Counted from the stretch's first letter, positions 17,388 through 26,469 are shown. The stretch is DNA of 64,000 nt from JBGAHD01 sp044226395 (GCA_044226395.1 JBGAHD010000002.1:310001-374000), one strand, 5' to 3'. Program-made: numbers and translations. Notes: a model not told the origin generated them from the sequence alone.

Positions 17388-17916
17388 GACAACTGGCCTC
17401 GCTCAACAGTTGCTCGACGCTGGCCTCGAGCTTGGCCAGATCGCCCGCTTCGTAGCCCGTGTGCGTTTCGCGTACCGTGCCGTCGCAGCCGAGTAAGTAC
17501 GACGTGGGCATGCCGCGCAGGCCAAACGCTTCCGCGACGTGGCCTTCGGGATCGCGCGCGATGGTCAGGCTCAGCGGATGCTCGGCCAGGAAGGCGCGCG
17601 CGTCGGCGACTTCTTCATCGAGGTTGACCGCGATCACGCGAAAACCGCGAGCGGCCAGCTTGGCGTTCAAGCGATCGTAGTCGGGCAGCGAGTGCCGACA
17701 CGGCGTGCACCACGAAGCCCAGAAATCGACCAGGGCCACGCTACCGGCAAGGTCGGCGCGCGCGAGTTGACCGCCGTCGAGCAAGGGCAGGTCGAAGGCC
17801 GGCGCGGCCGCGGATGTCGCCGCTGCATCGGCGCCAGCGACGTCCGGCCGTGCCGCGGCCTCGGACGCACCGACCATCATGGCCATGGCGATGGCCCACA
17901 ACCCACGTGACTGCAT
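17377..17916 (-). CDS. TlpA-like periplasmic thioredoxin
   Basis: 179 residues with an N-terminal signal segment and a thioredoxin fold whose active site is WCTPC (C70, C73), followed by the cis-proline loop GMPTSYLL. TlpA/ResA-type proteins reduce disulfides or assist cofactor insertion in the periplasm. ATG at 17916 chosen; an in-frame TTG lies 9 bases upstream. First gene of the operon with DUF4266, DUF3570 and ApbE, implying a job in maturing those proteins. Confidence 0.9.
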   Translation of the reverse strand: MQSRGLWAIAMAMMVGASEAAARPDVAGADAAATSAAAPAFDLPLLDGGQLARADLAGSVALVDFWASWCTPCRHSLPDYDRLNAKLAARGFRVIAVNLDEEVADARAFLAEHPLSLTIARDPEGHVAEAFGLRGMPTSYLLGCDGTVRETHTGYEAGDLAKLEASVEQLLSEASCHAR

Positions 17917-18008
17917 GCGCGACAACCGTCTTCAAGCCAGGACCGGCGCAGTACGCGGTCGAGGTCGCGGCGGATTCAGATCCCGGACGGCGATGCCGCC
18001 GATGAGGC

Positions 18009-18629
18009 TCAGTCGGCCGCGGCGGAGGTGCCGGCGAAGCCGCGTTGCGCGAGCTTGGCCGCGTGTTGGCGCACGGCCGCGGGCCAGGCGCGCACGTGAC
18101 GCTCGAAGCGCGCGGCATCGCCTGCGAACAGGGCGCGCGTGGCTTCCTCGAAGCCGGCCTGATTGCCGGCCATGGCGAGCATGAACTTGTAGCAGGCCTC
18201 GCGCGCGCGTCGCTCGCGATCGCTCGATTCGTTCTCGCGTCGCGCCTGCTCGACCAGCTTGCGCAAGGCGACCGAAGCACCACCCGGCTGCGAGGCCAAC
18301 CAATCCCAATGACGCGGCATCAAGGTTACTTCGCGCGCGGTCACGCCCAAACGCGGGCGGCCCGGCGCGCGCGGCGCGGGCGCGGGTGTCGTATCTGGCG
18401 CGGGCGGCGGGAAAGCATCGGCCGGCAATTGCTTGCGAACGCGCGTCCAACCGCCGCGCCAATCGAGATCGATGGGCTCGCCCGTGGCGTCGTCGAACAA
18501 CAGAGGCTGGGCGCGCGGATGTCGGTCCAACCACTCGACCACCGCGCGCGCGACCGTCGCCAAGGGCCCGTCCGCGATGCGGCGTGCGCCGTCGAAGGCG
18601 ATGCAGTGGCGGATGGGGGTGTCGCTCAT
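18009..18629 (-). CDS. DUF2239 family protein
   Basis: 206 residues. N-terminal half has an FDG-type segment and a Pro/Ala linker. The second half has the family block G-R-P-R-L-G-V-T-A-R-E-V-T-L-M-P-R-H-W-D-W-L and then G-G-A-S-V-A-L-R-K-L-V-E. Cytosolic; no function is established, although the ARE-VTL-RHWDWL segment looks like a ribbon-helix or DNA-binding style helix. A near-consensus promoter lies upstream. ATG at 18629 lacks a strong ribosome site. Confidence 0.9.
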   Translation of the reverse strand: MSDTPIRHCIAFDGARRIADGPLATVARAVVEWLDRHPRAQPLLFDDATGEPIDLDWRGGWTRVRKQLPADAFPPPAPDTTPAPAPRAPGRPRLGVTAREVTLMPRHWDWLASQPGGASVALRKLVEQARRENESSDRERRAREACYKFMLAMAGNQAGFEEATRALFAGDAARFERHVRAWPAAVRQHAAKLAQRGFAGTSAAAD

Positions 18630-18993
18630 CGGTGTCGCGAAAGGGACCTACTTGCGAATTATCCGGACCGAGCGCGGGCTGTCAAATTTGCCCGGATAAA
18701 ATGGGGCGGCAAAAATCTTTTCTTGGCCGCGATCCGCGCGCGGTTGACGAAGGCGCTGCCAGTTCGTGTCCCGATCCCGCGCGTGCGATGAAAGCGATCG
18801 CGTGAAACCTGAGCTACCGCGTCGCACGTCGTGAAGTGGTCGAAGCGACGCACGCGCTCGACCCTCAGACGCCACCGAAGCGCACCTTCGCAGAATCGTG
18901 CAAGCGCTTCGGATGATCCGGTCTTCGATCATCGCGATCTCGCGCCTAGGCTAGCCGCCACTTTCACCATGACTCAGCACGGGAGAAGACCTC
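18630..18993. other. Divergent intergenic region, no gene seen
   Basis: 364 bases between DUF2239 (leftward) and the SDR gene (rightward). It holds the strong leftward promoter at 18658-18685, the 8-bp dyad around it, and a TAGGCT hexamer at 18947-18952 that may serve the SDR gene. No convincing coding sequence. Confidence 0.6.
18658..18685 (-). promoter_or_regulatory. Sigma-70 promoter of the DUF2239 gene
   Basis: Read leftward: TTGACA (18680-18685), a 16-base spacer, and GATAAT (18658-18663). This is the best sigma-70 match I found in the window. The -10 lies inside the left arm of a TTATCCGG / CCGGATAA dyad (18659-18666 and 18692-18699), which could be an operator. Confidence 0.65.
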
Positions 18994-19827
18994 ATGAGCA
19001 AGATCTGGTTCGTCACGGGCGCGACGCGCGGCATCGGTCGTGAAATCGCGCGCGCCGCCTTGGCCGCGGGCGATCGCGTGGTGGTCACGGGGCGGCGACT
19101 CGACGCGCTGCATGCGGCATTCGATAGCCACGGCGATCGCGTGTTGCCCTTGACGCTCGATGTCGCCGATCCGGCCCAGGCCGAAGCCGCGGTGGGTGAA
19201 GCGCTCAAACGCTTCGGCCGCATCGATGTCCTCATCAACAACGCGGGCTATGGTCAGCTCGGCGCCTTCGAGGAAATCGAACCGCGCGCGATCGAAGCGC
19301 AGTTCGCGACCAATGTCTTCGGGCTATTTCACGTCACGCGCGCGGTGCTGCCAGCGATGCGAGCGCAACGCGCCGGGCGCATCATCAATGTGTCCTCCGT
19401 CGCGGGCGTGCTGGGCTTCAAGGCGGCGTCCGTGTATTGCGCCAGCAAGTTCGCGATCGAAGGGTTTTCGGAATCCTTGGCGCAGGAAGTCGCGGCCTTC
19501 GGCATCCACGTGACCCTGGTCGAGCCGGGTTTCTTCCGCACGGACTTTCTCGAAGACTCCTCGGTGCACTACGGCCAACGCGCGGTCGACGACTACACGC
19601 GCGAGGGCCCGACGCGCGCGACCTACGATCCCTACAACCAGCATCAGCCGGGCGATCCGGTCAAGCTCGGTCGCGCGGTCGTCGAAATCGCCGCCGCCGC
19701 GCAACCGCCGATGCGCTTCGCCGCGGGCAGCGACGCGCTGCGCTTCATCGGCGATGCCCTGGCCGCGCGCTCGCGTGATCTGGCGCAGTGGCGAGCGCTA
19801 AGCGCCTCGACTGACGGCGAGTTCTGA
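18994..19827 (+). CDS. SDR family NAD(P)-dependent oxidoreductase
   Basis: 277-residue classical short-chain dehydrogenase. The cofactor motif T-G-A-T-R-G-I-G, the N-N-A-G motif, the catalytic serine in I-N-V-S-S, and Y-C-A-S-K (Y..K) are all present. The C-terminal region after PGFFRTDF matches SDRs annotated as ketoreductase-like; substrate unknown. A GGGAGAAG ribosome site precedes the ATG. Neighbours are unrelated in apparent function. Confidence 0.9.
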   Translation: MSKIWFVTGATRGIGREIARAALAAGDRVVVTGRRLDALHAAFDSHGDRVLPLTLDVADPAQAEAAVGEALKRFGRIDVLINNAGYGQLGAFEEIEPRAIEAQFATNVFGLFHVTRAVLPAMRAQRAGRIINVSSVAGVLGFKAASVYCASKFAIEGFSESLAQEVAAFGIHVTLVEPGFFRTDFLEDSSVHYGQRAVDDYTREGPTRATYDPYNQHQPGDPVKLGRAVVEIAAAAQPPMRFAAGSDALRFIGDALAARSRDLAQWRALSASTDGEF

Positions 19828-19915
19828 GTCGCCGTCCACGCGCGCTGGGACTTACGGCGGTTGCGCGCGCCGATGTCCGGCATACACTGACGGCTTCCAT
19901 CACGGGGGAGCCGTC

Positions 19916-21289
19916 ATGTCGATGATTCGGGGAATGCTGTTGGCGCTGCTGATGTTCACGTTCGCCGGCGTGGGCACGCCCGCGCGCGCCGCGGAAACCG
20001 CCTCGCCAACCGCGCGCGACCTGCCACCGGGCCTCGTGATTCCGCCGGAGGCCCTGCCCGGCCCCGGCTTCGATGTCGATCGCGCCACGCAGGCGTATAT
20101 CGACATGCTCTCGCCCGAACAACGCGCGCAATCCGACGCGTACTTCGAAGGCGGCTATTGGCTCGACCTGTGGCAGACGCTCTATGGCCTGGGCGTGGCG
20201 GCACTGGTGCTGTTGAGCGGCTGGGCGCGGCGCTTGCGCGATCTGGCCCAGCGCCTGTCGCGCTTTCGCTGGTTGTCGACCGCGATCTTCGTGGCCATGT
20301 TCACGGTCGTGTACTTCGTGCTGAACCTGCCGATGGCGATCTACGCGGACTTTTATCGCGAGCATCAGTACGCGCTGTCCACGCAGACCTTCGGCGCGTG
20401 GCTGGGCGATGGCGTGAAGGGTCTGATCGTGTCGATGATCCTGGCGCCGCCGATCGTGGCGACGATTTACGGCGCCGTGCGTCGCGCCAGCGAGCGCTGG
20501 TGGATCTGGGCCAGTGGCATCGTGTTCGTGTTCGCGCTGTTCTCGGCGATGATCGCGCCGGTGTTCATCTCGCCGCTGTTCAATGAGTACAAGCCGCTGG
20601 CTCAGGGCGAGCTGCGCGATTCACTGCTGTCGCTGGCGCGCGCCAATCGCATTCCGGCGACCGACGTCTATCAGTTCGACGCCTCGCGCCAGACCACGCG
20701 CATCAGCGCCAATGTCTCGGGCATGTTCCACACCACGCGCGTGTCGCTCAACGACAATCTGCTCAACAAGACTTCCGAGCCCGAGATCCGCGCGGTCATG
20801 GGCCACGAGATGGGCCACTACGTGCTCAATCACGGCATTCGCCTGACCGTGTATTTGACCTTGGTGTTCACCTTCGCGTTTCTGTTCCTGCACTACGCCA
20901 TGGGCTGGAGCCTGACGCGCTGGGGCGAGCGCCTGGGCATTCGCGAACGGGCCGATCCGGCGGGCTTGCCCTTGGTCGCGGCCTTGTTGTCGATCTTCAT
21001 GCTGTTCGCCACGCCGCTGACGCGCTCGATCGTGCGTCAGGCCGAAGCCGAGGCCGACATGTTCGGTCTCGATGCCGCGCGCGAACCGCACGGCTTCGCC
21101 ATGGCGGCGATGCGTCTGTCGACCTATCGCAAGATCCATCCCGGTCCGCTGGAAGAAGTGATCTTCTACGACCATCCCAGCGGCTACGACCGCGTGCATC
21201 GCTCGATGCAGTGGCTGGCGGAGAATCAGAACGACCCGAAGGTGCTCGCGGCCATCGCGCAAGCGCGGCAGACCGTCGCCACGCCGTAA
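19916..21289 (+). CDS. M48 family metallopeptidase (Ste24/CAAX-protease-like)
   Basis: 457 residues with an N-terminal signal, several membrane helices (about 80-100, 120-145, 165-185, 200-225, 315-335, 360-380) and the zinc motif H297-E-M-G-H301, with the third ligand glutamate expected in AEAEADMFGLD. Layout matches Ste24-type integral membrane proteases; in bacteria these take part in envelope protein quality control. A GGGGGAG ribosome site supports the ATG. Confidence 0.92.
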   Translation: MSMIRGMLLALLMFTFAGVGTPARAAETASPTARDLPPGLVIPPEALPGPGFDVDRATQAYIDMLSPEQRAQSDAYFEGGYWLDLWQTLYGLGVAALVLLSGWARRLRDLAQRLSRFRWLSTAIFVAMFTVVYFVLNLPMAIYADFYREHQYALSTQTFGAWLGDGVKGLIVSMILAPPIVATIYGAVRRASERWWIWASGIVFVFALFSAMIAPVFISPLFNEYKPLAQGELRDSLLSLARANRIPATDVYQFDASRQTTRISANVSGMFHTTRVSLNDNLLNKTSEPEIRAVMGHEMGHYVLNHGIRLTVYLTLVFTFAFLFLHYAMGWSLTRWGERLGIRERADPAGLPLVAALLSIFMLFATPLTRSIVRQAEAEADMFGLDAAREPHGFAMAAMRLSTYRKIHPGPLEEVIFYDHPSGYDRVHRSMQWLAENQNDPKVLAAIAQARQTVATP

Positions 21290-21308
21290 GCCGCGCCGCG
21301 CGCGCGAT

Positions 21309-22193
21309 TCAAGCCAGCGGCAGGAAGATGTCGGTCACGGCCTCGTGTTCGGGCACGTCGGGAAAGAAGGCGACGCGCTGGAAATACAGGGGAAAGTCGC
21401 GCGTCTCCTCGCCGCTGCGCGGCAGCCAGCGCGCGTAGAGGTGGCGCACGGCGTCGGGCAAGGTGTCCTCGCCGCCGACGTGTCGCAACACCGCGCAACG
21501 ACCGCCGGGAATCACGCCGGCGGTCACGCCTTCGTCGTTGGCCGCGATCTCGCGATCGGTGGCCGCCGCGAAATCAAAGCGAAACTGATCGGGCGGCGTC
21601 TGCTCGGGATCGTCATGCCAGAGGTTGTAGGTCGCGCTGATCTTGGGCGGCAGACCTTCGCGTCGACGCCAGGCGATAAAGCGACGAACGCTATCGCCCA
21701 AGCGCGCGGGATCGCCGCGATGTGGGTACAAAGCCACGCGCACGGGCGCGACGTCGATCACGCGCACCTCGTCATCGGTGTAGCGGGGACTCATGTGTTG
21801 ACTCCGAACGGTCGATAGCGGTTGCAGGCCCGCGTCGAGCGCCGACCAATCGGGTCTCGCGCGAAACTCACTCGGGCTCTGACCGGTCAGGCGTTTGAAC
21901 GCGCGCGCGAAGGCTTCGCCACCTTCATAGCCGCTGGCCTGCGCGATCTCGAGCACGGAAGCCTGTTCGCGAAACGCCAGCCGATGCGAAGCGCGCTTGA
22001 GTCGGATCAATTGCAGCAAGCGCGCGGCGCCAACGCCGAACAACGCGCTGAATTGGCGTTGGAAGTGACAGCGCGAGAACGCCGCGACCGCGGCCAGTTC
22101 ATCGATGTCGGGGAGTTCTTCGGCCCGGGCTTCCAGCTGCTCGAGCACGCGGGCGAAACGGGCGTAATAGGCTTGCGTGGCGTCGGCATTCAT
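21309..22193 (-). CDS. AraC-family regulator with GyrI-like effector domain
   Basis: 294 residues. Residues about 8-110 form the double helix-turn-helix AraC DNA-binding domain, placed N-terminally. After a linker, residues about 135-294 form a GyrI-like/SRPBCC small-molecule-binding domain (VRVIDVAPVRVALYPHRG). Rob/SoxS-like regulators of this layout sense amphiphilic compounds. Its target is unknown; the flanking genes are an M48 peptidase (convergent) and a DUF4097 protein. Confidence 0.9.
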   Translation of the reverse strand: MNADATQAYYARFARVLEQLEARAEELPDIDELAAVAAFSRCHFQRQFSALFGVGAARLLQLIRLKRASHRLAFREQASVLEIAQASGYEGGEAFARAFKRLTGQSPSEFRARPDWSALDAGLQPLSTVRSQHMSPRYTDDEVRVIDVAPVRVALYPHRGDPARLGDSVRRFIAWRRREGLPPKISATYNLWHDDPEQTPPDQFRFDFAAATDREIAANDEGVTAGVIPGGRCAVLRHVGGEDTLPDAVRHLYARWLPRSGEETRDFPLYFQRVAFFPDVPEHEAVTDIFLPLA

Positions 22194-22269
22194 GGCGGCG
22201 TTCCGAAGGACGCGACCACCCTAGCCGATGATCTCGGCCGATGCCTGATCGAAAATGCGCGATGACGGG

Positions 22270-22301
22270 CGCGGTGCCGCGCGCGCTGGCGCGACACCGC
22301 G
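22270..22301 (-). terminator. Hairpin terminator after the DUF4097 gene
   Basis: 13-base arms (22270-22282 and 22289-22301) pair at 12 of 13 positions around a 6-base loop, 15 bases after the DUF4097 stop in its reading direction. GC-rich, no obvious T-run. Confidence 0.55.
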
Positions 22302-22315
22302 GATCGCCGAAACGA

Positions 22316-23140
22316 TCAGTCGTCCTCGGGAATATCGACCTGACCACCGACGTCGCTGTGGCGAATGCCACCCGAGCCGTCCGAGCGCACCACGAAATCG
22401 CCGCCGATGTGCTCGGCCACGATCTCGCCCGAGGAATCGTTGCCGACCTCGGCCTTGCCCTTGATGCCGTCGAACTCGATGCCGCCGGAGGAATCCGAGC
22501 GCACCAGGGCATTGCCATCGACGCGCGAGATCCGGATGTCGCCCGAGGAATCGCTTTCCACCGTGGCGTCGCCGCGGACATTGTCGAGCACGATGTCGCC
22601 GGACGAATCGTGACGCACGGTCACGGCGCCGACGCGCTGCACGTCGAGTTCGCCCGAGGAATCGTCGATCAGCACTTGGCCCGCGACGTCGCGAATGTTC
22701 ACGTCACCCGAGCTGTCGGTCAGATCGAGGGCGGCGACGTGATCGATCTCGACATCGCCCGAGGAGTCGCGCACGGTCAGCGCCAGCGCGGCCGGCACGC
22801 GGATCTTGATGTCGATGTAGTTGTAGCCACCGAACCAGCCGCCGTTGGAATCGGGCACTTGGGCGGCGATTCTGGGCGTGTCGCCTTCGCGACTCACCAG
22901 TTGGATGTGTTCGAGGTTGGCTTCGTCGTCGGCGCAGGCGCGACCTTCGGCGACGATGCGGGTCAGGCCCGGCTCGCCCGTGATCTCGAGGTCGCCGGCG
23001 GCGGCCTCGACCAGGAGCTGCTTGACGTTGGCGGCGTCGAGCTCGAGCTTGCGCTGGGCGGTGAAGGCGCAGTCGTCGTCCCAGGCCGAAGCGGCGAAGG
23101 CGGCGGTGAGACTGAGCGCGGCAAAGATCAGGCGTGACAT
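22316..23140 (-). CDS. DUF4097 beta-strand repeat protein, exported
   Basis: 274 residues with a signal peptide (cleavage near ASA, residue 19). From residue 125 the sequence repeats D-S-S-G-D/E/G every 17-19 residues, eight times (about 125, 142, 160, 178, 197, 216, 235, 254), each followed by alternating hydrophobic residues, the pattern of a beta-solenoid. Function of DUF4097 proteins is not defined; some are encoded with envelope regulators. Strong GGAGGAAG ribosome site. Monocistronic, ended by a hairpin. Confidence 0.9.
   Translation of the reverse strand: MSRLIFAALSLTAAFAASAWDDDCAFTAQRKLELDAANVKQLLVEAAAGDLEITGEPGLTRIVAEGRACADDEANLEHIQLVSREGDTPRIAAQVPDSNGGWFGGYNYIDIKIRVPAALALTVRDSSGDVEIDHVAALDLTDSSGDVNIRDVAGQVLIDDSSGELDVQRVGAVTVRHDSSGDIVLDNVRGDATVESDSSGDIRISRVDGNALVRSDSSGGIEFDGIKGKAEVGNDSSGEIVAEHIGGDFVVRSDGSGGIRHSDVGGQVDIPEDD
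22370..22768 (-). repeat. Coding repeat: eight DSSG units
   Basis: Tandem coding repeat of about 51-57 bases within the DUF4097 gene. The last unit has D-G-S-G. On the plus strand many units show CGCCCGAGGAATCG or close variants, so similarity is kept at DNA level too. Confidence 0.75.
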
Positions 23141-23268
23141 GGCTTCCTCCCGGTGAGTTCCGTTTCGATGCGCGGCGGCGGCAAAGGGTTTAGTGGCGGC
23201 TTCGCGATCGCGCGAAGTGTAATCCGGCGGCCGTCGCGAGCGGATCGGTCCTCTGGCACCATCGCCGC

Positions 23269-24075
23269 ATGACCGCCACCCGCGAAACGCCCGAGACCGA
23301 CGCCGACGCCATCCTCGCGCGGCTGCGTCGCCTGGGCGACCCGATTCGCGCGACGCAATCGCAGCGCTTCTTCAAGACCGGCCCCGGCGAATACGGCGAG
23401 GGCGATCGCTTCCTGGGCCTGACCGTGCCCGTGGTGCGCGAGCTCACGCGCCGTCACGAAGCCTTGCCGCTCGATCAGATCGAACGCTTGCTCGACGCCG
23501 AGTGGCACGAGGCGCGCCTGCTGGCCTTGCTGATCCTGGTGCGACGCTTCGAATCGCGCCGCGCGACCGAGACCGAGCGCGAGGCGATCTATCACCTCTA
23601 CCTGCGACGTCTCGATCGCGTGAACAACTGGGACTTGGTCGATACCTCGGCGCCGCAGATCGTCGGCGGCTGGCTGGCTACGCGCTCGCGCGCGCCGCTG
23701 CGCCGACTCGCGCGGTCATCGGTGATGTGGGAACGGCGCGTGGCCATGCTCGCCACGTTTCACGACATCCGCCAAGGCGATCCGGCCGAGGCCCTGATCA
23801 TCGCGCGCGTGCTGCGCGACGATCCGCACGATCTGATTCACAAGGCCGTGGGCTGGATGCTGCGCGAGATCGGTCAGCGCGTCGACACGCGCGTGCTGCG
23901 CGATTTCCTCGACGAGCACGCGCCGCGCTTGCCACGCACCATGCTGCGCTATGCCATCGAGCGGCTGCCCGAGGCGACGCGGCGCCACTACCTCACCTTG
24001 CCGCGCGAGGCGCCGACGACCAAGCCGAGGCGCGCGAAGACGCCTTCGCGACCTCGCGCGCGCGCCGCGCGCTAG
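23269..24075 (+). CDS. AlkD-like DNA alkylation repair protein (HEAT repeat)
   Basis: 268 residues of all-helical HEAT-like repeats. The segment N-N-W-D-L-V-D-T-S-A supplies the Trp and Asp that in AlkD contact the lesion, and HKAVGWMLREIG supplies the second conserved Trp. AlkD glycosylases remove N3- and N7-alkylated purines without base flipping. The C-terminal 20 residues are Arg/Pro/Ala-rich. Its TAG stop overlaps the stop of the converging GH92 gene in the tetranucleotide CTAG (24072-24075). Confidence 0.9.
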   Translation: MTATRETPETDADAILARLRRLGDPIRATQSQRFFKTGPGEYGEGDRFLGLTVPVVRELTRRHEALPLDQIERLLDAEWHEARLLALLILVRRFESRRATETEREAIYHLYLRRLDRVNNWDLVDTSAPQIVGGWLATRSRAPLRRLARSSVMWERRVAMLATFHDIRQGDPAEALIIARVLRDDPHDLIHKAVGWMLREIGQRVDTRVLRDFLDEHAPRLPRTMLRYAIERLPEATRRHYLTLPREAPTTKPRRAKTPSRPRARAAR

Positions 24076-26444
24076 TCGGTCGCGTACGCGCTCATCGACA
24101 TCGGCCGCGCCTTGGTGTCGGTGGCCCAGCGCGTGTTGGGCTTGTCGCTCATGACGAAGCGCAGTTCGCCGCCGGCCAGGATCTGCTCGTGCGTGATCGC
24201 GCTGCGCGTCAGTGGCTGACCGTTGAGCCGCACCTCGGCGACATAGGGCCGCGCCTCGCTCAAGCCCTGCGTGATCACGCTGAAGGTCTTGCCATTGGGC
24301 AGACGCAGCGCCGCGCGCGAGACGAAGGGCCGACCGATCACGTATTCATTGCTCGCCGGCGCCACGGGATAGAAACCCAAGGCCGTGAACACGTACCACG
24401 CCGACATCTGCCCCAGATCATCGTTGCCGGACAGCCCATCCGGACGCGCGGCGTACTGCGTGCGCATGATCTCGGTCAGGCGCTCTTGCGTGCGCCAGGG
24501 CTGGCCGGCGTAGTCGTAGAGATACGCCACGTGGTGACTGGGCTCATTGCCGTGCGCGTACCAGCCGATCAGGCCGGTGATGTCTTCCATGTGCGCGAAG
24601 AGCTTGGGATCGACTTGCGCATTGAACACCGCGTCGATGCGTTCGACGAAGCGCGCGTCGCCGCCGTGCGCGGCGATCAAGCCCGCCACGTCCTGCGGCA
24701 CATACCACGAGTACTGCCAGGCATTGCCTTCGGTGTAGTCCGTGCCATAGCCACTGGCGGAAGGATCGAAGGGTTCGCGGAACTCGCCCTTGGCCAGGCG
24801 CGCGCGCATGAAACCGGTCTTGGCGTCGAAGGCGTTGCGCCAGTTGGCCGCGCGACGTTCGTAATCCTTCGCGATCTCGTCGCGACCCATGGCGCGCGCC
24901 ATGCGCGCGATGGTCCAGTCATCGAAGGCGTATTCGAGCGTCTTCGACGCGGCCTCGCCTTCTTGATCGATGGCGACATAGCCAAGATCAAGATAACTCG
25001 CCAGGCCACCGTAGGGCCGATAGTTCGCGCTCGCGATCATCGCTTGCAAGGCGGCATCGGCGTCGAAGCCGCGAATACCTTTCATATACGCATCGGCGAT
25101 CACGGGCACGGCGTGATAGCCGATCATGCACCACGTCTCCAGGCCATGAAACGCCCACACCGGCAGGATGCCGTAAGGGCTGTGCTCGCGCGCCGCGACC
25201 AGCGAGCGCACGAAATCCGCATTGCGCGCGGGCGGCTGCACCAAGGTCAGCAGCGGATGCAAGGCACGATACGTGTCCCACAGCGAAAACGTCGAGTAAT
25301 GCGTGAAACCTTCGGCGCGATGCACGGCATTGTCGGGCCCGCGATAGCGACCGTCGACGTCCATGAACAGGCTCGGCCCCATCATGGTGTGATACAGCGC
25401 GGTGAAGAAGCGCTTGCGCATGGCGTCATCGGCGTTGACTTCGAACACGCCCAGCGCTTCGCCCCACGCCTGGCGCGCGCGTTCGCGCGTGGCGTCGAAA
25501 TCCCAGCCGGGCATCTCGGCATCGAGATTGGCCAGCGCCGCCGCTTCGTCGACCGGCGAGATCGCGACCTTGACGATCAAGGGCGTGGCATCGCGCGCGA
25601 AATCAATCACGCCCACCAGGGCGCGGCCTTCGATCTGCGCGCGCTCGCGCGGCGCGCCATTCGCAGGCGTGGCGAAGCCCTTGTACAGAATCTCGGTCTC
25701 GGTGTTGTGCAGCGCATGCCCGCTCGGTGCGCGCGAGAAACGCATCGCGAAATACACCTGGCGCCCCGGCGCCCAGCCGCGCGTCTGCCGAAACCCCGTG
25801 ACCGTGCCATCGGCGCGCACGCGCAGCCGTGACCAGAGCACCTTGCCCGGATAGTCGTACATCGACGGCCGCAGATCGATCAGCAGATGCGGATCGGCAT
25901 CGGCGGGAAAGGTGTAGCGATGCGCGCCCACGCGCGCGCTGGCGGTGAGCTCGGCGCGTACGCCGTAGTCAGCGAGCGTGACCGCGTAGTAACCCGGGCG
26001 CGCGATTTCGGTGGCGTGATCAAAGCGCGAGAAGTAACCGCTGCCGGGCTTGGTGATGTCGCCGGGTTCGAGGCGCGCCTCGCCCGCGATCGGCATCACC
26101 AGCACATCGCCCAGATCGCTGTGCCCCGTGCCGGAAAAATGCGTGTGCGAGAAGCCGAAGATCGTGGTGTCCTCGTACCGATAGCCCGCGGCCCAGCGAT
26201 AGCCTTCCTGCCGCGTCTTCAACTGCGTGTCGGGGCTGAGCTGGATCATGCCGAAGGGCACGACCGCGCCGGGAAAGGTGTGGCCTTCGCCGCCCGTGCC
26301 GATGAAGGGATCGACCGCGTCGACAGCCGCGTCGTGGGCGTTGAACGGCACGAGGCTGCGCGCCGGAGCCATCGACGAAGCCAGCAAAGCGAGCAGAAAC
26401 AAGGCCCCGGCGCGGACGCGCGTCGGGCGGGTGGCGGCGGGCAT
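24072..26444 (-). CDS. GH92 family alpha-mannosidase, exported
   Basis: 790 residues. A signal peptide ends near ARS (residue 30). The N-terminal family motif VDPFIGTGGEGHTFPG (residues 44-59) and PFGMIQLSPDT are followed by the catalytic (alpha/alpha)6 barrel with G-N-E-P-S-H-H and G-N-D-D-L-G-Q-M-S-A-W-Y. GH92 enzymes are Ca-dependent exo-alpha-mannosidases, often alpha-1,2. AGGAGG at 26450-26455 sets the ATG at 26444. It diverges from the LacI gene, and a LacI-type palindrome lies 25 bases upstream of the ATG. It would act with the GH47 enzyme at 31208-32671. Confidence 0.93.
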   Translation of the reverse strand: MPAATRPTRVRAGALFLLALLASSMAPARSLVPFNAHDAAVDAVDPFIGTGGEGHTFPGAVVPFGMIQLSPDTQLKTRQEGYRWAAGYRYEDTTIFGFSHTHFSGTGHSDLGDVLVMPIAGEARLEPGDITKPGSGYFSRFDHATEIARPGYYAVTLADYGVRAELTASARVGAHRYTFPADADPHLLIDLRPSMYDYPGKVLWSRLRVRADGTVTGFRQTRGWAPGRQVYFAMRFSRAPSGHALHNTETEILYKGFATPANGAPRERAQIEGRALVGVIDFARDATPLIVKVAISPVDEAAALANLDAEMPGWDFDATRERARQAWGEALGVFEVNADDAMRKRFFTALYHTMMGPSLFMDVDGRYRGPDNAVHRAEGFTHYSTFSLWDTYRALHPLLTLVQPPARNADFVRSLVAAREHSPYGILPVWAFHGLETWCMIGYHAVPVIADAYMKGIRGFDADAALQAMIASANYRPYGGLASYLDLGYVAIDQEGEAASKTLEYAFDDWTIARMARAMGRDEIAKDYERRAANWRNAFDAKTGFMRARLAKGEFREPFDPSASGYGTDYTEGNAWQYSWYVPQDVAGLIAAHGGDARFVERIDAVFNAQVDPKLFAHMEDITGLIGWYAHGNEPSHHVAYLYDYAGQPWRTQERLTEIMRTQYAARPDGLSGNDDLGQMSAWYVFTALGFYPVAPASNEYVIGRPFVSRAALRLPNGKTFSVITQGLSEARPYVAEVRLNGQPLTRSAITHEQILAGGELRFVMSDKPNTRWATDTKARPMSMSAYATD

Positions 26445-26469
26445 TCGGGCCTCCTGGCGGTCGGTGATT

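Noticed and set aside
22370..22768. CRISPR-like array in the regularly spaced repeats
   Set aside because: Repeats are coding, in frame, imperfect, and spacers are not unique; they form the DSSG units of a DUF4097 protein.
24072..24075. Overlapping stop codons of alkD and GH92 (CTAG) as a functional signal
   Set aside because: Convergent genes sharing a stop tetranucleotide is a common result of tight packing.
23502..25832. 776-residue plus-strand frame across alkD and GH92
   Set aside because: Out of frame with alkD and antisense to GH92, low-complexity His/Arg composition, no motifs.
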